Shown: positions 49,562 through 59,803 of the stretch, piece by piece | Layout of the letters: each line of letters starts with the position of its first letter | How positions within the stretch are numbered: the stretch's first letter is position 1 | From: Diplolepis rosae | Taxonomy: Eukaryota; Arthropoda; Insecta; Hymenoptera; Diplolepididae | Length of the DNA stretch: 64,000 nt | Reading direction: 5' to 3' | NCBI GenBank assembly: GCA_030998225.1 | Contig: JAPYXD010000698.1 | Location: forward strand, 8,287,001-8,351,000 | Notes under the pieces: generated by a model | Told to the model about the DNA's origin: nothing | Database searches by the model: none | Seen by the model: only the letters and a program-made list of their open reading frames with translations | Made by a program: the position numbers and the translations under genes

Positions 49562-50015
49562 ACGATCACTGCATATTATTCTTATCAAGATCGTTGATCG
49601 AAATCAATAGATCTATCTTTTGCAACTTTTTAAACTAGTTCAACTTCATCCACTGACAGAGAAACTTAACGTATAAATATTACCCTGTTTCATGCTATCT
49701 GATTTTTCCTTTACTTCAATTCAATTACAATTCATTCATAATGATTTATAATTTCTAAGCTACCAATAATTTTAATAAGTTATCACCTCGAAGAATAACG
49801 TTTTTATCACTTCCTAAAAAAATTTAAAATTAAGAGCAAAATAATCAATCGATTCCTCTAGTTTGTCTCGAAAAAGAAAACTCATTTTAATTCATGAATA
49901 ATAAATTATTCATCGATTATATTATCGATTTTTTGCGAAAATTAAATTCTTCATAAAATTTTGTACTCAAAAGATATTTCTCATTAAAATTTAGCTCAAT
50001 GTTACAAAATTTCTT
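49562..50015. other. Intergenic, no gene seen
   Basis: AT-rich sequence without recognisable features. Confidence 0.4.
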
Positions 50016-50019
50016 TCAA

Positions 50020-50482
50020 CGGGATCCGCCACCTTTAATATTTTTATTTCTATTTTCCATATAATTTTTTTTATGTTAGTATTTTTATTTAAAAAGGTTT
50101 TGGTTTTTTTTTAATTCCAGCACTTTTGTGTATTTTCAAACTAAAAATTTCGGGATATTTATTTATTTTATTTATAATTTTTTTTAGTGATGTTATCTTA
50201 TTTTTCATACCCAAAAATTTGTAACACATTGTAAGAAACAAAATAAAAAATAAATCATGAGAATTGGTTAAAAAACAAAAAAGTTATTTAATGTCAAAAA
50301 ATGTCAAAAAAATGACCAAAAAATGAAAAATTTCTAGTTTAAAAATACATAAAGGTGTTGGAATTTAAAAAAAACCAAAGCCTTTCCTAATATATGGAAT
50401 TATATATTATATTATTGTATAAAATAAATTATATGGAAGATCTAAACTCAAAAAATAAAAATATTAAAGGTGGCGGATCCCC
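50020..50482. mobile_element. GGGGATCC fold-back, second full copy
   Basis: The ends GGGATCCGCCACCTTTAATA (left, after tcaa) and GGGGATCCGCCACCTTTAAT (right, reversed, followed by TTAA at 50483-50486) are almost identical. The body is a long hairpin. The right TTAA is shared with the next element. Confidence 0.85.
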
Positions 50483-50486
50483 TTAA

Positions 50487-50844
50487 GGCCATGGATCAAC
50501 CAGATCACGAGACCAAATTCCTGTAAAAGTTCGTTTAAAATAACTACCTTATTTTACAAAATATTTTCTTGAAAATTTGGAAAATACAACAGAAGATGAT
50601 AAGAAGGGGCTGTCAACTTCGTTTGAATGAAAATGTTGCAAACATTTTTACAGTTAACTGTATTTATCTATAAGTTTTTCAAGTTTTTTCAAAATTTGTA
50701 CTAAAAAGACGTTAACAGACGTGCTTTATTGTCTTTTATTACGTTTCCCAAATTTTCTGAAAGATATTTGTAAATTAAAAAATTTTATCTTACATGAACG
50801 AATTAATTCATTGTTTAGTCACGTGATTCGATTGATCCATGGCC
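50487..50844. mobile_element. GGCCATGG MITE, TTAA-flanked, full copy
   Basis: The ends GGCCATGGATCAACCAGATC and GGCCATGGATCAATCGAATC (reversed) are bounded by TTAA at 50483-50486 and 50845-50848. The body carries cttacatgaacgaatt and tttattgtcttttattacgt. It directly follows the GGGGATCC element, sharing one TTAA. Confidence 0.85.
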
Positions 50845-51015
50845 TTAATATGAATCAGTGAAAATTTTACTGAATTTAATTTAATAAACCTGCTTTAGGC
50901 AATGGAATCAGGCATTTTTCAATTATTTTCAGTGAAGACGACTGACTACATAGCCAAAAATGTATACCTGATTTTTAATCAGTCAAATTGTAGTTGATTT
51001 AGATTTAAAGAATAA
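50700..51015. repeat. Inverted duplicate of 55.45-55.76 kb
   Basis: The right part of the GGCCATGG MITE plus the following 165 bp (aatatgaatcagtgaaaatt...tgatttagatttaaag) recur in reverse at about 55455-55765 with very few differences. The adjoining 165 bp is itself an aatcag/ctgatt element related to the CTCTCTAAATC family. Confidence 0.75.
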
Positions 51016-51119
51016 ATTATTTTACTGGTCGTTAGTTAATTTTATCTACCAATCAGAAGAAGCTACTAAATAATTAAGTTAAATCCAACTGAAAAATAAA
51101 AGAAGATTTTCAAACATTC

Positions 51120-51290
51120 CACTTTCTAAATCTGAACCAGTCAAAAATTAACAGAACTGAAATGAGTAAACAATTTTTCTTTATGCAATCAGCCATCTTG
51201 ACCGAAAATCAGTGAAAAGTGACTGATTGCATAAAAAGAGTCGTTTTCCGATTTTCATTCAGTCGATTTTACTAGTTCAAATTCAGAGAG
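51120..51290. mobile_element. Diverged CTCTCTAAATC-type MITE
   Basis: The left end is ctttctaaatctgaaccagt and the right end reversed is tctctctgaatttgaactag. The centre (tgcaatcag...tgactgattgca) is self-complementary. It is more diverged than copies 1-5. Confidence 0.6.
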
Positions 51291-51747
51291 AAAATTTAAA
51301 GGGATTCTAATAAATTTGTTTTGGAATATCAGTAATTTTAATCGTTTTCAATAATTTTTATATATTTTTCGATTAATTTTCCATTTTTCAAAAAGTCGCC
51401 ACTGAAGAAATGAATTTGGCCACTTTGTTGGGATTGGCTGGCATTTCATGGGAGCGGTGTTCAATATGCTGCAAAATCCCAAAGTGCCTGATGAAAATTT
51501 CATCGCACGCAAGCAAACGAGCGAGTGTATAAGCGAATGAACAAGACCCAACGGCTTGCATACGTAATGCTTTTTAGCTAATATAGGCCGCACGAGTTTT
51601 TTGGGGCCGCAGACCGCACAGTATGTTGGCTTTCTTACTTTTCAGTTTGCTCTTCGTAACTTCTTTTCTGGCTATTAAAAGTCGAATAACTCACTATTTA
51701 AACATCAAATGAGTCAAAACGTCATCCCGGTCGCGCAGTACTTTTAC
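51291..51747. other. Intergenic, unidentified 81-codon frame
   Basis: A minus-strand frame (51593-51348) with less biased composition encodes a peptide containing LGLVHSLIHSLVCLRAMKF. I do not recognise it. The surrounding 51.4-51.7 kb is GC-richer than average, so it might be a gene relic. Confidence 0.25.
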
Positions 51748-51751
51748 TTAA

Positions 51752-52106
51752 GGCCATGGATCAATCGGACCACGTGACTAAATTATACATTTATTCGTTC
51801 ATGTAAGATAACTTTTTAAATTTACAAAGTATCTTTCTACAAATTTAGGAAATGTAAGAAAAGACAATAAAGCACGTCTCTTAATTTTTTAGTAAAAATT
51901 TTGAAAAAAATTGGAAAATTTATCGACAATTATAGTTAACTGTACAATTTTTTGAAAAATTTTCACTCAAATGAAGTTGAGAGACGTTCTCTATCGTGTT
52001 CTGTAGTATTTTTCAAATTTTCAGGAAAATATTTTGTAAAATAAAAAAGTTATCTTACATGAACTTTTACACAAAAATTGTCATGTGGTCTGGTTGGTCC
52101 ATGGCC
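51752..52106. mobile_element. GGCCATGG MITE, uninterrupted reference copy
   Basis: The 355-bp element starts GGCCATGGATCAATCGGACC after TTAA (51748-51751) and ends ggtccatggcc before tcaa. Its interior reads gtctcttaattttttagtaa where the copy at 55.6 kb has the fold-back inserted, so this copy supplies the empty site. Confidence 0.85.
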
Positions 52107-52152
52107 TCAAAGCTTTTCAGAAGGACATATCCACCCATATCAAAACAACCTA

Positions 52153-52557
52153 ACAATTATTTTAATTAAAGGTGATACTTAGGAAATTATCTAATTGCAT
52201 TGAGGTTGGGTTTCTAGATGTTTGTGTCCTACATACATGAAATTTTGTTTTCAAAATTTTGGGAAGTGGTACACACAGAAAAAAGATTTGTAAAATTTAC
52301 AATACAAAAAGTTCAGTTTGATCAACAAACTTTCTGTCTTTCACTTACATTCCACTAAAATTTACAAAATCTACTAAAAATTCATGTAAAAATAAGTACC
52401 GAACTTTCTGTAAATTTGATAATTTTATTTTTCCGCGTGCACCATTTCCTAAAATTTGGAAAACAAAATTTCGTGTATTTTAGATACAAGCATTTAAAAA
52501 CCCAAACTCAATGAAATTAGCTAATTTCCTAAGTATCATCCTTAATTAAAACCAAAG
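52153..52557. mobile_element. Fold-back with a nested MITE in its loop
   Basis: Arms of about 118 bp (52153-52271 and 52441-52557) are complementary: tacttaggaaattatctaat, tgggtttctagatg and gaaattttgttttcaaaatt pair with their partners. The loop holds a separate TIR element (52273-52440). Confidence 0.7.
52273..52440. mobile_element. CACGCAGAAAA-type MITE
   Basis: The left end cacacagaaaaaagatttgt and the right end reversed gcacgcggaaaaataaaatt, plus internal gtaaaatttac and aagtaccgaactttctgtaa blocks, relate it to the larger element at 16371-16680. Confidence 0.65.
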
Positions 52558-52660
52558 TCATTCCTACAATTTCCCAAATTTTGAAAACAGAATTTTTTGT
52601 ATTTTGGACTATTTTTTTCAAGTATCACTTACCCTTAAACTTTTTTTTATATCCTATTTA

Positions 52661-53401
52661 CAGTGGGTGACCAAATTATTATACTCACTTTGTTCTTGTT
52701 GATCGCATAATATCTCCTATTATTTACATCATGCGTATTAAAACTTTTCCCTAAAAATAAAATGAGTCTTTAAAATTATGCATAAAACAACCTCATGATG
52801 AACTGTTTTTATCAATTTTTGAGGAAAATATTGTGAAAAATGTCAAAATTTCAAACTTTTCTTAAATTATGAATAACTTTTGAAATAATTGATGTTTTTC
52901 GACTCATTTTAAAGGTAAAATTACGTGAAATGTAAAAAAACGTGTCAAAAAATTATACTAATTTTTCCCTAGATTCTGAAATGGTCTTAACATAAAACAA
53001 AAAATGCGTAAAAATTGATACTTGCAAATTCATGAAAAATAGTACAAATAATTATATTTTTATTTTTCAAGAAAATTTCATTCCTTCTTGTGGGTTATCA
53101 CTTTCATGTATTTTAAAAATCCTTTTTTTGAGTATTAGGATTTTTTCAATTTTCACACCTTTTTTGTTTTAAGTTAAGACCGTTTTAGAATCTAGGGAAT
53201 AATAAGTATAATTTTTTGGCACGTTTTTTTACATTTCACGTAAATTTACCTTTAAAACGAGTCGAAAAACATTAATTATTTTAAAAGTTATTCATAATTT
53301 GAGAAAAGTTTGAAATTTGGACATTTTTCACAATATCTTCCTCAAAAATTGATAAAAACAGTTCATCTTGAGGTTGTTTAATGCATAATTTTGACCCACT
53401 G
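52661..53401. mobile_element. CAGTGGGT TIR element, TA-flanked
   Basis: The ends CAGTGGGTGACC and, reversed, CAGTGGGTCAAA lie next to TA on both sides (52659-52660 and 53402-53403), as in Tc1/mariner derivatives. The arms are long (aacagttcatc..., ttcgactcattttaaaggta, aatctagggaa). The left arm has about 110 extra bases just inside the terminus. No transposase is present in the 741 bp. Confidence 0.8.
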
Positions 53402-53403
53402 TA

Positions 53404-54399
53404 AATATGCAAGCTGTCATATAAACGATCTACCAGAATAAGGATAAAAATAAAAGTAAATTCATGAAACTCACCAAAGTCCATTTGCATTCATATATGA
53501 TTATGTTACCTGCAACAAAAAAGTGTAAAAGTGGATTAAATAACATTGAAGGATGACTGAAATTCCGCAAAGCTCGTCAGGTTTCTATAAATAGTTTTAT
53601 AGTAAGATTTGGTACAGCAGATATATTTCGAGTCAGTTACTTTCACTGATCAGTCATTCATTCATAAAATTGGTTGCGTGCTAATGATTCCTTCCTGGCT
53701 AAATTTCATAACGGTTTTTTAATCCGTAAAAAAAAATCATTCTAGGATTTTTCGAACAAGAACTGAATTTCACAATGTAAGAAAAGAGGGAAAGTTGCTT
53801 GAGTATCTTCAGTTCGAGTGGCACTCAAGAAAACATATTGAGTGAACCATCACAACCTTAAAAGCCGAAATGCCGATTATAAGCTTCAAGATTAAGCCAA
53901 GATTTATTGCATTACCTTTTTGTATGAATGTAGCTTATTACTTGGCCATTGACCCAGAATAAGGGTTACACTGTTACATTTATGCACTAATAATGCAGGA
54001 TTCTTAAATCACTTATGTCTTCCTCCATTTATTCTGCTTAATCATCATCTCATATCTCTTACTCTAAAGCTTTATCTCAGACTTTCTTTTATGCTCCTAC
54101 ATTTCTATTGTACGTATATATTCTATTTTTATTCCTCTTTGTAATTGCTCAAAAGGCTTCGCTCATCCTCGTACATTTAAAATTACACTATATTCTTGTT
54201 TTTGCGTTCATCAATTAAACCTTACATGGCTACACATAGAAAAGTAGATCTTCAAAACAAGATGTTTAAAGTAAAAGACAATTAAGCTCAACATGCATAA
54301 ACTGCTACTTCACATTTGCTACATTTCTAATATGTAACCTGTAAATCAAATATTTCATAGTAATCATTATTAACTTCAGGTACGAAGTTAAATATTTAA
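53404..54399. other. Intergenic, no gene seen
   Basis: AT-rich sequence with no supported coding region or clear repeat. Confidence 0.4.
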
Positions 54400-54455
54400 G
54401 GTCATGGATCATCAATTATCCATTTATTCGTTCATGTAAGATACATTTTTACATT
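54400..54455. mobile_element. GGCCATGG MITE, left-end fragment
   Basis: After TTAA (54396-54399) it reads GGTCATGGATCATCAATTAT and cgttcatgtaagata, then diverges into the inverted copy of the 160-bp-period repeat. Confidence 0.6.
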
Positions 54456-54479
54456 CTCATCATATGAGAAGGTATTGGT

Positions 54480-55370
54480 TTTATGTGAAAAATGACTTTC
54501 GAAATTTTCATCAAATCTTTACGTTTTGAGACCCCCTGAGTCAGAAAAAACGGTTTTTACGAAAGTGTCTGTCTGTAGTAGGTCGTGTGCGGCATAACTC
54601 TCGATAGAATTATCAGATTGAATTGAGCTTTGGCACACTTTATCGGAGCCGAAAAAGTAAGGACAAGTTCGTTAACCAGCCACATCCAATCAAAATTGAG
54701 GGATTGAGCGCTACTTTTGCATTTTTGAAAATAACTTTTTGAAAGAATCAAAAATTTCAATACTGGTTTTTGATAGTGCTCATAAATCTCTACAAATTAT
54801 CCTGATAACATTTTTTGATTAAATCAAAATTAGAAATGTTACGGCATATTAAAACTTGAAAAAAGTCAATATCAAAATTCCATTTTCCAGTTAAATTATA
54901 CGAGATACGAAAAAACGTTATGATACAATATTATTTTCTACATAAAGACCTACAAATTTAAATTGTAACATTTTTTCATAAGATGCATATTTTTCTTTTT
55001 AATTTAAAAAAAACTATTAAAAATCCAAAATTCAATTTTTTAACAATAATATGTGAAATACGAAAAAAACGTAAGAATACAAAGTTGTTCGTTTCAAAAA
55101 GATCTACAAGTTTTGTCTTACACAGTTTATGAAAAAACATATATTTTTCGTTTCAATTCCAAAAAATACGATTAAAATTCAAGAATTCCATTTTTTAGAC
55201 AAAATATATGATATAGGTAAAAAACGTTTAGATGAAAAATTATTTGCCTAAATGAGGTCTACACATTCTTATTAAGAAATTTCTAGACAGGATGTATATT
55301 TTATGTTTACATTTTTAATGTTGAAAAAATTCGATTTTTTTACCGAAATATGTGAGATACGAAATAATTA
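54480..55370 (+). repeat. 160-bp-period tandem repeat plus conserved tail, copy B
   Basis: An inverted counterpart of 18.64-19.43 kb. Anchors ctctacaaatt, gacctacaaattt, gatctacaagtttt and ggtctacacattc occur at about 54788, 54948, 55110 and 55256. Each unit also has tacgaaaaaacgtt-like and catattttt-like blocks. The segment 54557-54685 (minus strand) holds the 42-codon frame shared with copy A. Confidence 0.65.
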
Positions 55371-56410
55371 AAAAGTTACTGAAATGAATACAGAAAATCG
55401 AGCGCGAAGCATGAGTGTCATGATGAGAATGTGTTCCTTAAGGCCGATAGAGCCTTAAGTAAATTGAATTTGCTGTTTCACTTAAACTACAATTTGACGG
55501 ATTAAAAATCAGGTATACATTTTTGGCTATGTAGTCAGTCGTCTTCACTGAAAATAATTGAAAAATGCCTGATTCCATTGCCTAAAGCAGGTTTATTAAA
55601 TTAAATTCAGTAAAATTTTCACTGATTCATATTAAGGCCATGGATCAATCGGATCACGTGACTAAACAATGAATTAATTCGTTCATGTAAGATAAATTTT
55701 TTAATTTACAAAGCATCTTTCTGAAAATTTGGGAAACGTAACAAGAGACAATAAAGCTTGTCTCTTAAGGTAGTTGATCCATGAAAATTAGACCTCAAGA
55801 AAAAATAGATAATTTTGCTTTCAAGAATAGCAATATTATTATTGAAGTACTATTTTGAAAGAGAAAAGATTAATTTCCATGAAAAAAATTTGAAATACAG
55901 AAAAATAATTTTATTAATAAATTTTAATTTCGCCCCAACTTTTTTTCTTATCGCTTCTTACCAAATTTTAAAAAATTATGCGATTTTAATAAATTATAAG
56001 TCACTTTTTCAAGAAAAGGATTCCCTACAACTTAACCATTTCCAATTTTCGAAAATAAATAAATAATTATTAAATTCAGCAATTTATTTATAAAATTTTC
56101 GTTTTGGAAAATGTTTTTTTAATGGTTTCAGCCATTAAAGAATTTACTTTTAAAAATCAGAAACGGTGAAGTTGTAGGAAATCTTTTCTCTGAAAAAATG
56201 ATTCATGATTTATTAGATTCGCATAATTTTTTTAAATTTGGTAAGAAGCGGTAAAAAAAAAGTTGGGTCAAAAATAAAATTTATTAATAAAATTATTTTT
56301 CAGTGTTTCAAATTTTTTTCATGTAAAATAATCTTTTCTCTTTCAAAATATCCCTTCAATAATAATATTGCTATTCATATTCTGGACTTACATTGACCCT
56401 TAATTAATAA

Positions 56411-57994
56411 TTGAAGATATATGTTGATGTTAACCTTGTAAAGCTGTGGAAGAATAAAAATTATATCACTGAAAGCATGTCCAACTTACTGAAGTCAAGT
56501 AACCCCCTACCAGCAAGATTTTATGGCTTACCTAAACTCCACAAGCCTAACAACCCACTCAGACCCATCGTCTCTTTCTGTGGCAGCCCTACCTATAATC
56601 TAGCATCCTTTTACAATAACATTATTTCAAAAAACATAACTCCTCCTATGTCACGAATTAAAAACAGCTTTGATTTCATTGAAAAGGTCAAAAACACCAA
56701 AATTCCATCTGGTTACAAAATCATTTCGTTAGATGCTGTTTCACTTTTCACCAACGTTCAAATTGGTCTTGCTATGAAAGGTATCAAGGCTAGGTGGTCC
56801 CAAATTCAACCACACGTTAACATGCCCTGGTACCAATTTGAAAAAGGTATCAGAACATGTTCCACAAACTCAGCATTCAATTTCCAGGGTATGTTCTTCA
56901 AACAAAAATCTGGTTTTCCAATGGGTTCCCCACTCTCTCCTATAGCCGCCGATATCGTCATGGACGACCTCGAGAAGAAATGCATAGATTCTCTCCCATT
57001 TCAAGTCCCATTTTATTTCAGATATGTGGACGACATATTAACAGCGGTACCAGTCAACGAAATCGACACAATAAAAAATACATTCAACAGCCATAACCAT
57101 AAAATACAATTCACAATAGAAGAAGAATCGGAAAACAAAATCTGTTTTCTTGATGTTCTCGTTATTCGAGACGGAGAAAACATAAAAACAGACTGGTACC
57201 AGAAACCAACATGGTCCGGCCGCCTTCTCAATTTTCATTCACATCACCCGCTCAAATACAAAATCAACATAATTAATAATTTAGTCGACAGAGGCATTAC
57301 TCTAGCACACAAAAGCTTTCACACAAAAAACATTCAAAAAATAAAAATGACTTTGATTAAAAATAATTACCCACGAAAAATCATCAATTCAACGATTCAA
57401 AAAAGACTAAATTACCTCTCGAAAAAAGCCTCTGTTACAAACGCACACACACAAAAAGCACCCAAGAACGACACAATCACAGACACACACTCCAACACGG
57501 CGGGTCAACTTTCAAGGTACATACCATTACCTTACGTACAAGGACTCACTGAAAAAATTTCGGGTATCTTAAAACCATTTAATATAAAAATAGCTCCCCG
57601 TAATATTAACGACCTATCACACCTTTTCAAATCAGCCAAGGACCCAATCCCGTTGCTTGATGCCGCTGATGTCGTCTACAATATACCTTGCTCAGATTGT
57701 AAAGCTACTTATATAGGCACGACCAAACGCCCCTTAAAAACCAGAATCCATGAGCATAAAAAAGATGTCTTTAACCCTCCAGAAAAATGGACTGCCCTAA
57801 CGAAACACGCATGGCACCAAGATCACAAATTTAATTTTGATGAAGTCACAATAATAGACAGATCAGATAACTACAAAAAACGCATGATTCTAGAAATGAC
57901 CCACATAGCCAGTACTTCACATTCTGTAAATCAAAGGACTGATACAGAAAATTTATCAGTTTTTTATCTCCCTCTCTTAAACAACCAAGCCTAA
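56411..57994 (+). CDS. PLE reverse transcriptase with GIY-YIG endonuclease, 5'-truncated
   Basis: The frame encodes the polymerase and endonuclease of a Penelope-like element, a retroelement class related to telomerase. It opens after a stop at 56408-56410 and its first codon is TTG, so the natural N-terminus is missing; about 527 residues remain. RT features: LPARFYGLPKLHK near 33-46, the aspartate of motif A at 108 (SLDAVSLFTNV), GFPMGSPLSP at 168-177, and the catalytic YVDD at 205-208. The linker is basic (about 300-370). The C-terminal endonuclease has CxxC at 427-430, Y423, YIG at 434-436, R445, H449 and a candidate catalytic glutamate at 495. No frameshift is seen, so this copy looks recent but 5'-truncated and probably inactive by itself. 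Confidence 0.88.
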   Translation: MKIYVDVNLVKLWKNKNYITESMSNLLKSSNPLPARFYGLPKLHKPNNPLRPIVSFCGSPTYNLASFYNNIISKNITPPMSRIKNSFDFIEKVKNTKIPSGYKIISLDAVSLFTNVQIGLAMKGIKARWSQIQPHVNMPWYQFEKGIRTCSTNSAFNFQGMFFKQKSGFPMGSPLSPIAADIVMDDLEKKCIDSLPFQVPFYFRYVDDILTAVPVNEIDTIKNTFNSHNHKIQFTIEEESENKICFLDVLVIRDGENIKTDWYQKPTWSGRLLNFHSHHPLKYKINIINNLVDRGITLAHKSFHTKNIQKIKMTLIKNNYPRKIINSTIQKRLNYLSKKASVTNAHTQKAPKNDTITDTHSNTAGQLSRYIPLPYVQGLTEKISGILKPFNIKIAPRNINDLSHLFKSAKDPIPLLDAADVVYNIPCSDCKATYIGTTKRPLKTRIHEHKKDVFNPPEKWTALTKHAWHQDHKFNFDEVTIIDRSDNYKKRMILEMTHIASTSHSVNQRTDTENLSVFYLPLLNNQA

Positions 57995-59760
57995 CTCCAT
58001 TCAAAATTCATAATATTAAAAAATCCTGAAAGTCCTGAAATACATAAATACACATACTTTCTGGAAACACTCAAAATATGCCGACGAAACCTTTATGTCT
58101 CCGGTTACAATTTATGGTCTTCTCATTGTCCTAACAGTCCAGCCACCTCCAGCACATCCTTTTCTTTCTCCAAAAAAATCCCTAAAGGGGAAAAAAATCT
58201 TACCCTCCACTCTCATCTCAATATGCATGCCTAAAAACCAAAACATAACTCAGTTTACGAGTCAACCTCCCAGGGGAGAGGTGTGTGCAGTCTAAGTTAT
58301 GTGTCTTCCCAAAAAACGGAAAAAGAAAAAACTGGATAATAACATTTATACAAAAAGTCGTAATTTTAATCAAGGTTAGTCCTCCTTTTTTACTCTATAT
58401 ATAGTCTGTGATCGGATTTAAAAATTTGGATAGAATTGTGCACAAATTTAATAATAAAAAATACCATACCTACACATTTGAAAGTACTACACATTAAACA
58501 CTAAGACATTACTATTAGATTTCGATAAAATTACTCCTAGAATTTTTTCGCGGCTCTCTACGTCTTTTCATACCTTTATTTATGTAAACAAATTTTTTTC
58601 TTTCGATGTACAATCGCATCTAAATTTCTTTACACAACTTATAATTTTTTACAATATTTTTTCTTACATCTACTTGTCAAACCAAAAAATCGGCAATTTA
58701 CTTCCAAAAAACTGGATTTTACACAGTGCTATTCTCATTGCTTTACACATAAGAAATATTTACATAGGTAATTTTAGATCTAGACTCAAACCAAAGAAAA
58801 CTTTATGTGCAATATTATATGAAAATTTATGGCCTTTTTGTGTACATTCCGAATAAGCAGCCTCATTGTCTATACCCACGATTGGGAAAAAGCCTTTTTT
58901 TATAACTCTACGGACTCTTTATGTTCTAAGTCATTGCAAAAAAACTATCAATTTTTCAGTTCTTCTTGCTAAAAAAGTATCACAGCGGACAAATTTCTAA
59001 GGAAAATATGCCAAAGAAAAAAATGTTGAATTAAATAAAATTTACAGATTGCACTTCATACCAAAAGAAATAATATTTAAAGAATTTGAAAATATTTTAT
59101 ATGTGTGGTATATATAATGTTATGTGCATGTCATATGTATGTATGTATGTGTGTATGTACGTATGCATATTGTATAGTATATGTACATTGTATATTGCAC
59201 ATATATATGTGTATATATTGCATGCGTGATGTATATGTGTGTATATGTGTGTGTGTGTATGTGTGTATGTATATGTGTATATATGTTTATATATATGTGT
59301 ATGTGTATGTGTATATATATATGTATGTGTGTGTATATGTGTATATATATGTATATATATATGTATATGTGTGTATGTATGTATGTGTATGTATATGTAT
59401 GTGTATATATATATGTATATATATATATATGTATGAGTGTGTGTCTGTGTGTGTGCGGTTGTGTATGTATGTATATTAAAAACTACACCACAAAAATTTC
59501 AATCTACAATTCCATGCACGAATGTCAATTAAAAATATTTTTTATATTTAGACACTTAATTCCAACCTTCCAAAAAATGCTTTCTGGTATCTAGTTTGTT
59601 AGGTTATGTGAATGAAATATTTACCTCAAAGTAATATCAAAATTTATTTACCTACATGTAAAAACATAATTATAATTACTTGTTAAATTTTTACAAAAAA
59701 TTTTGTATGCAAAATATCCTATGTTAGCAAAACCCTTTTTCTGTATTTTTAGATTTGAAT
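57995..59760 (+). other. PLE 3' region, no further gene
   Basis: A long untranslated-looking stretch between the RT stop and the ribozyme. It carries a pyrimidine-rich block (58.13-58.25 kb), AT-rich filler and a large TG/TA microsatellite. Small open frames are incidental. Confidence 0.5.
59099..59480. repeat. Compound (TG/TA)n microsatellite
   Basis: About 380 bp of tatgtatgtgtg- and tatatatg-type dinucleotide runs inside the PLE 3' region. The three long plus-strand open frames rich in Tyr, Val, Cys and Met are translations of this repeat, not genes. Confidence 0.95.
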
Positions 59761-59761
59761 A

Positions 59762-59803
59762 AATCACTGATGAGGGCTCCGATCAGAGCCGAAACGTCTG
59801 ATT
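59762..59803 (+). ncRNA. Hammerhead ribozyme, minimal type I, PLE-associated
   Basis: All conserved parts of a self-cleaving hammerhead are present in order: stem I 5' strand AATCA (59762-59766), core CTGATGA (59767-59773), stem II GGCTC/GAGCC (59775-59779 with 59786-59790), core GAAA (59791-59794), a two-base stem III AC/GT, the cleavage triplet GTC (59796-59798), and stem I 3' strand TGATT (59799-59803). Such tiny stem III forms are known in Penelope-like elements, where cleavage is thought to proceed through a dimer. One unpaired G (59774) precedes stem II. The cleavage site would be after C59798. Confidence 0.85.

Noticed and set aside
57013..57238. Minus-strand frames of 66-72 codons
   Set aside because: They are antisense shadows of the PLE reverse transcriptase.
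59105..59594. Three long plus-strand frames rich in Tyr, Val, Cys and Met
   Set aside because: They are translations of a compound TG/TA microsatellite in the PLE 3' region.
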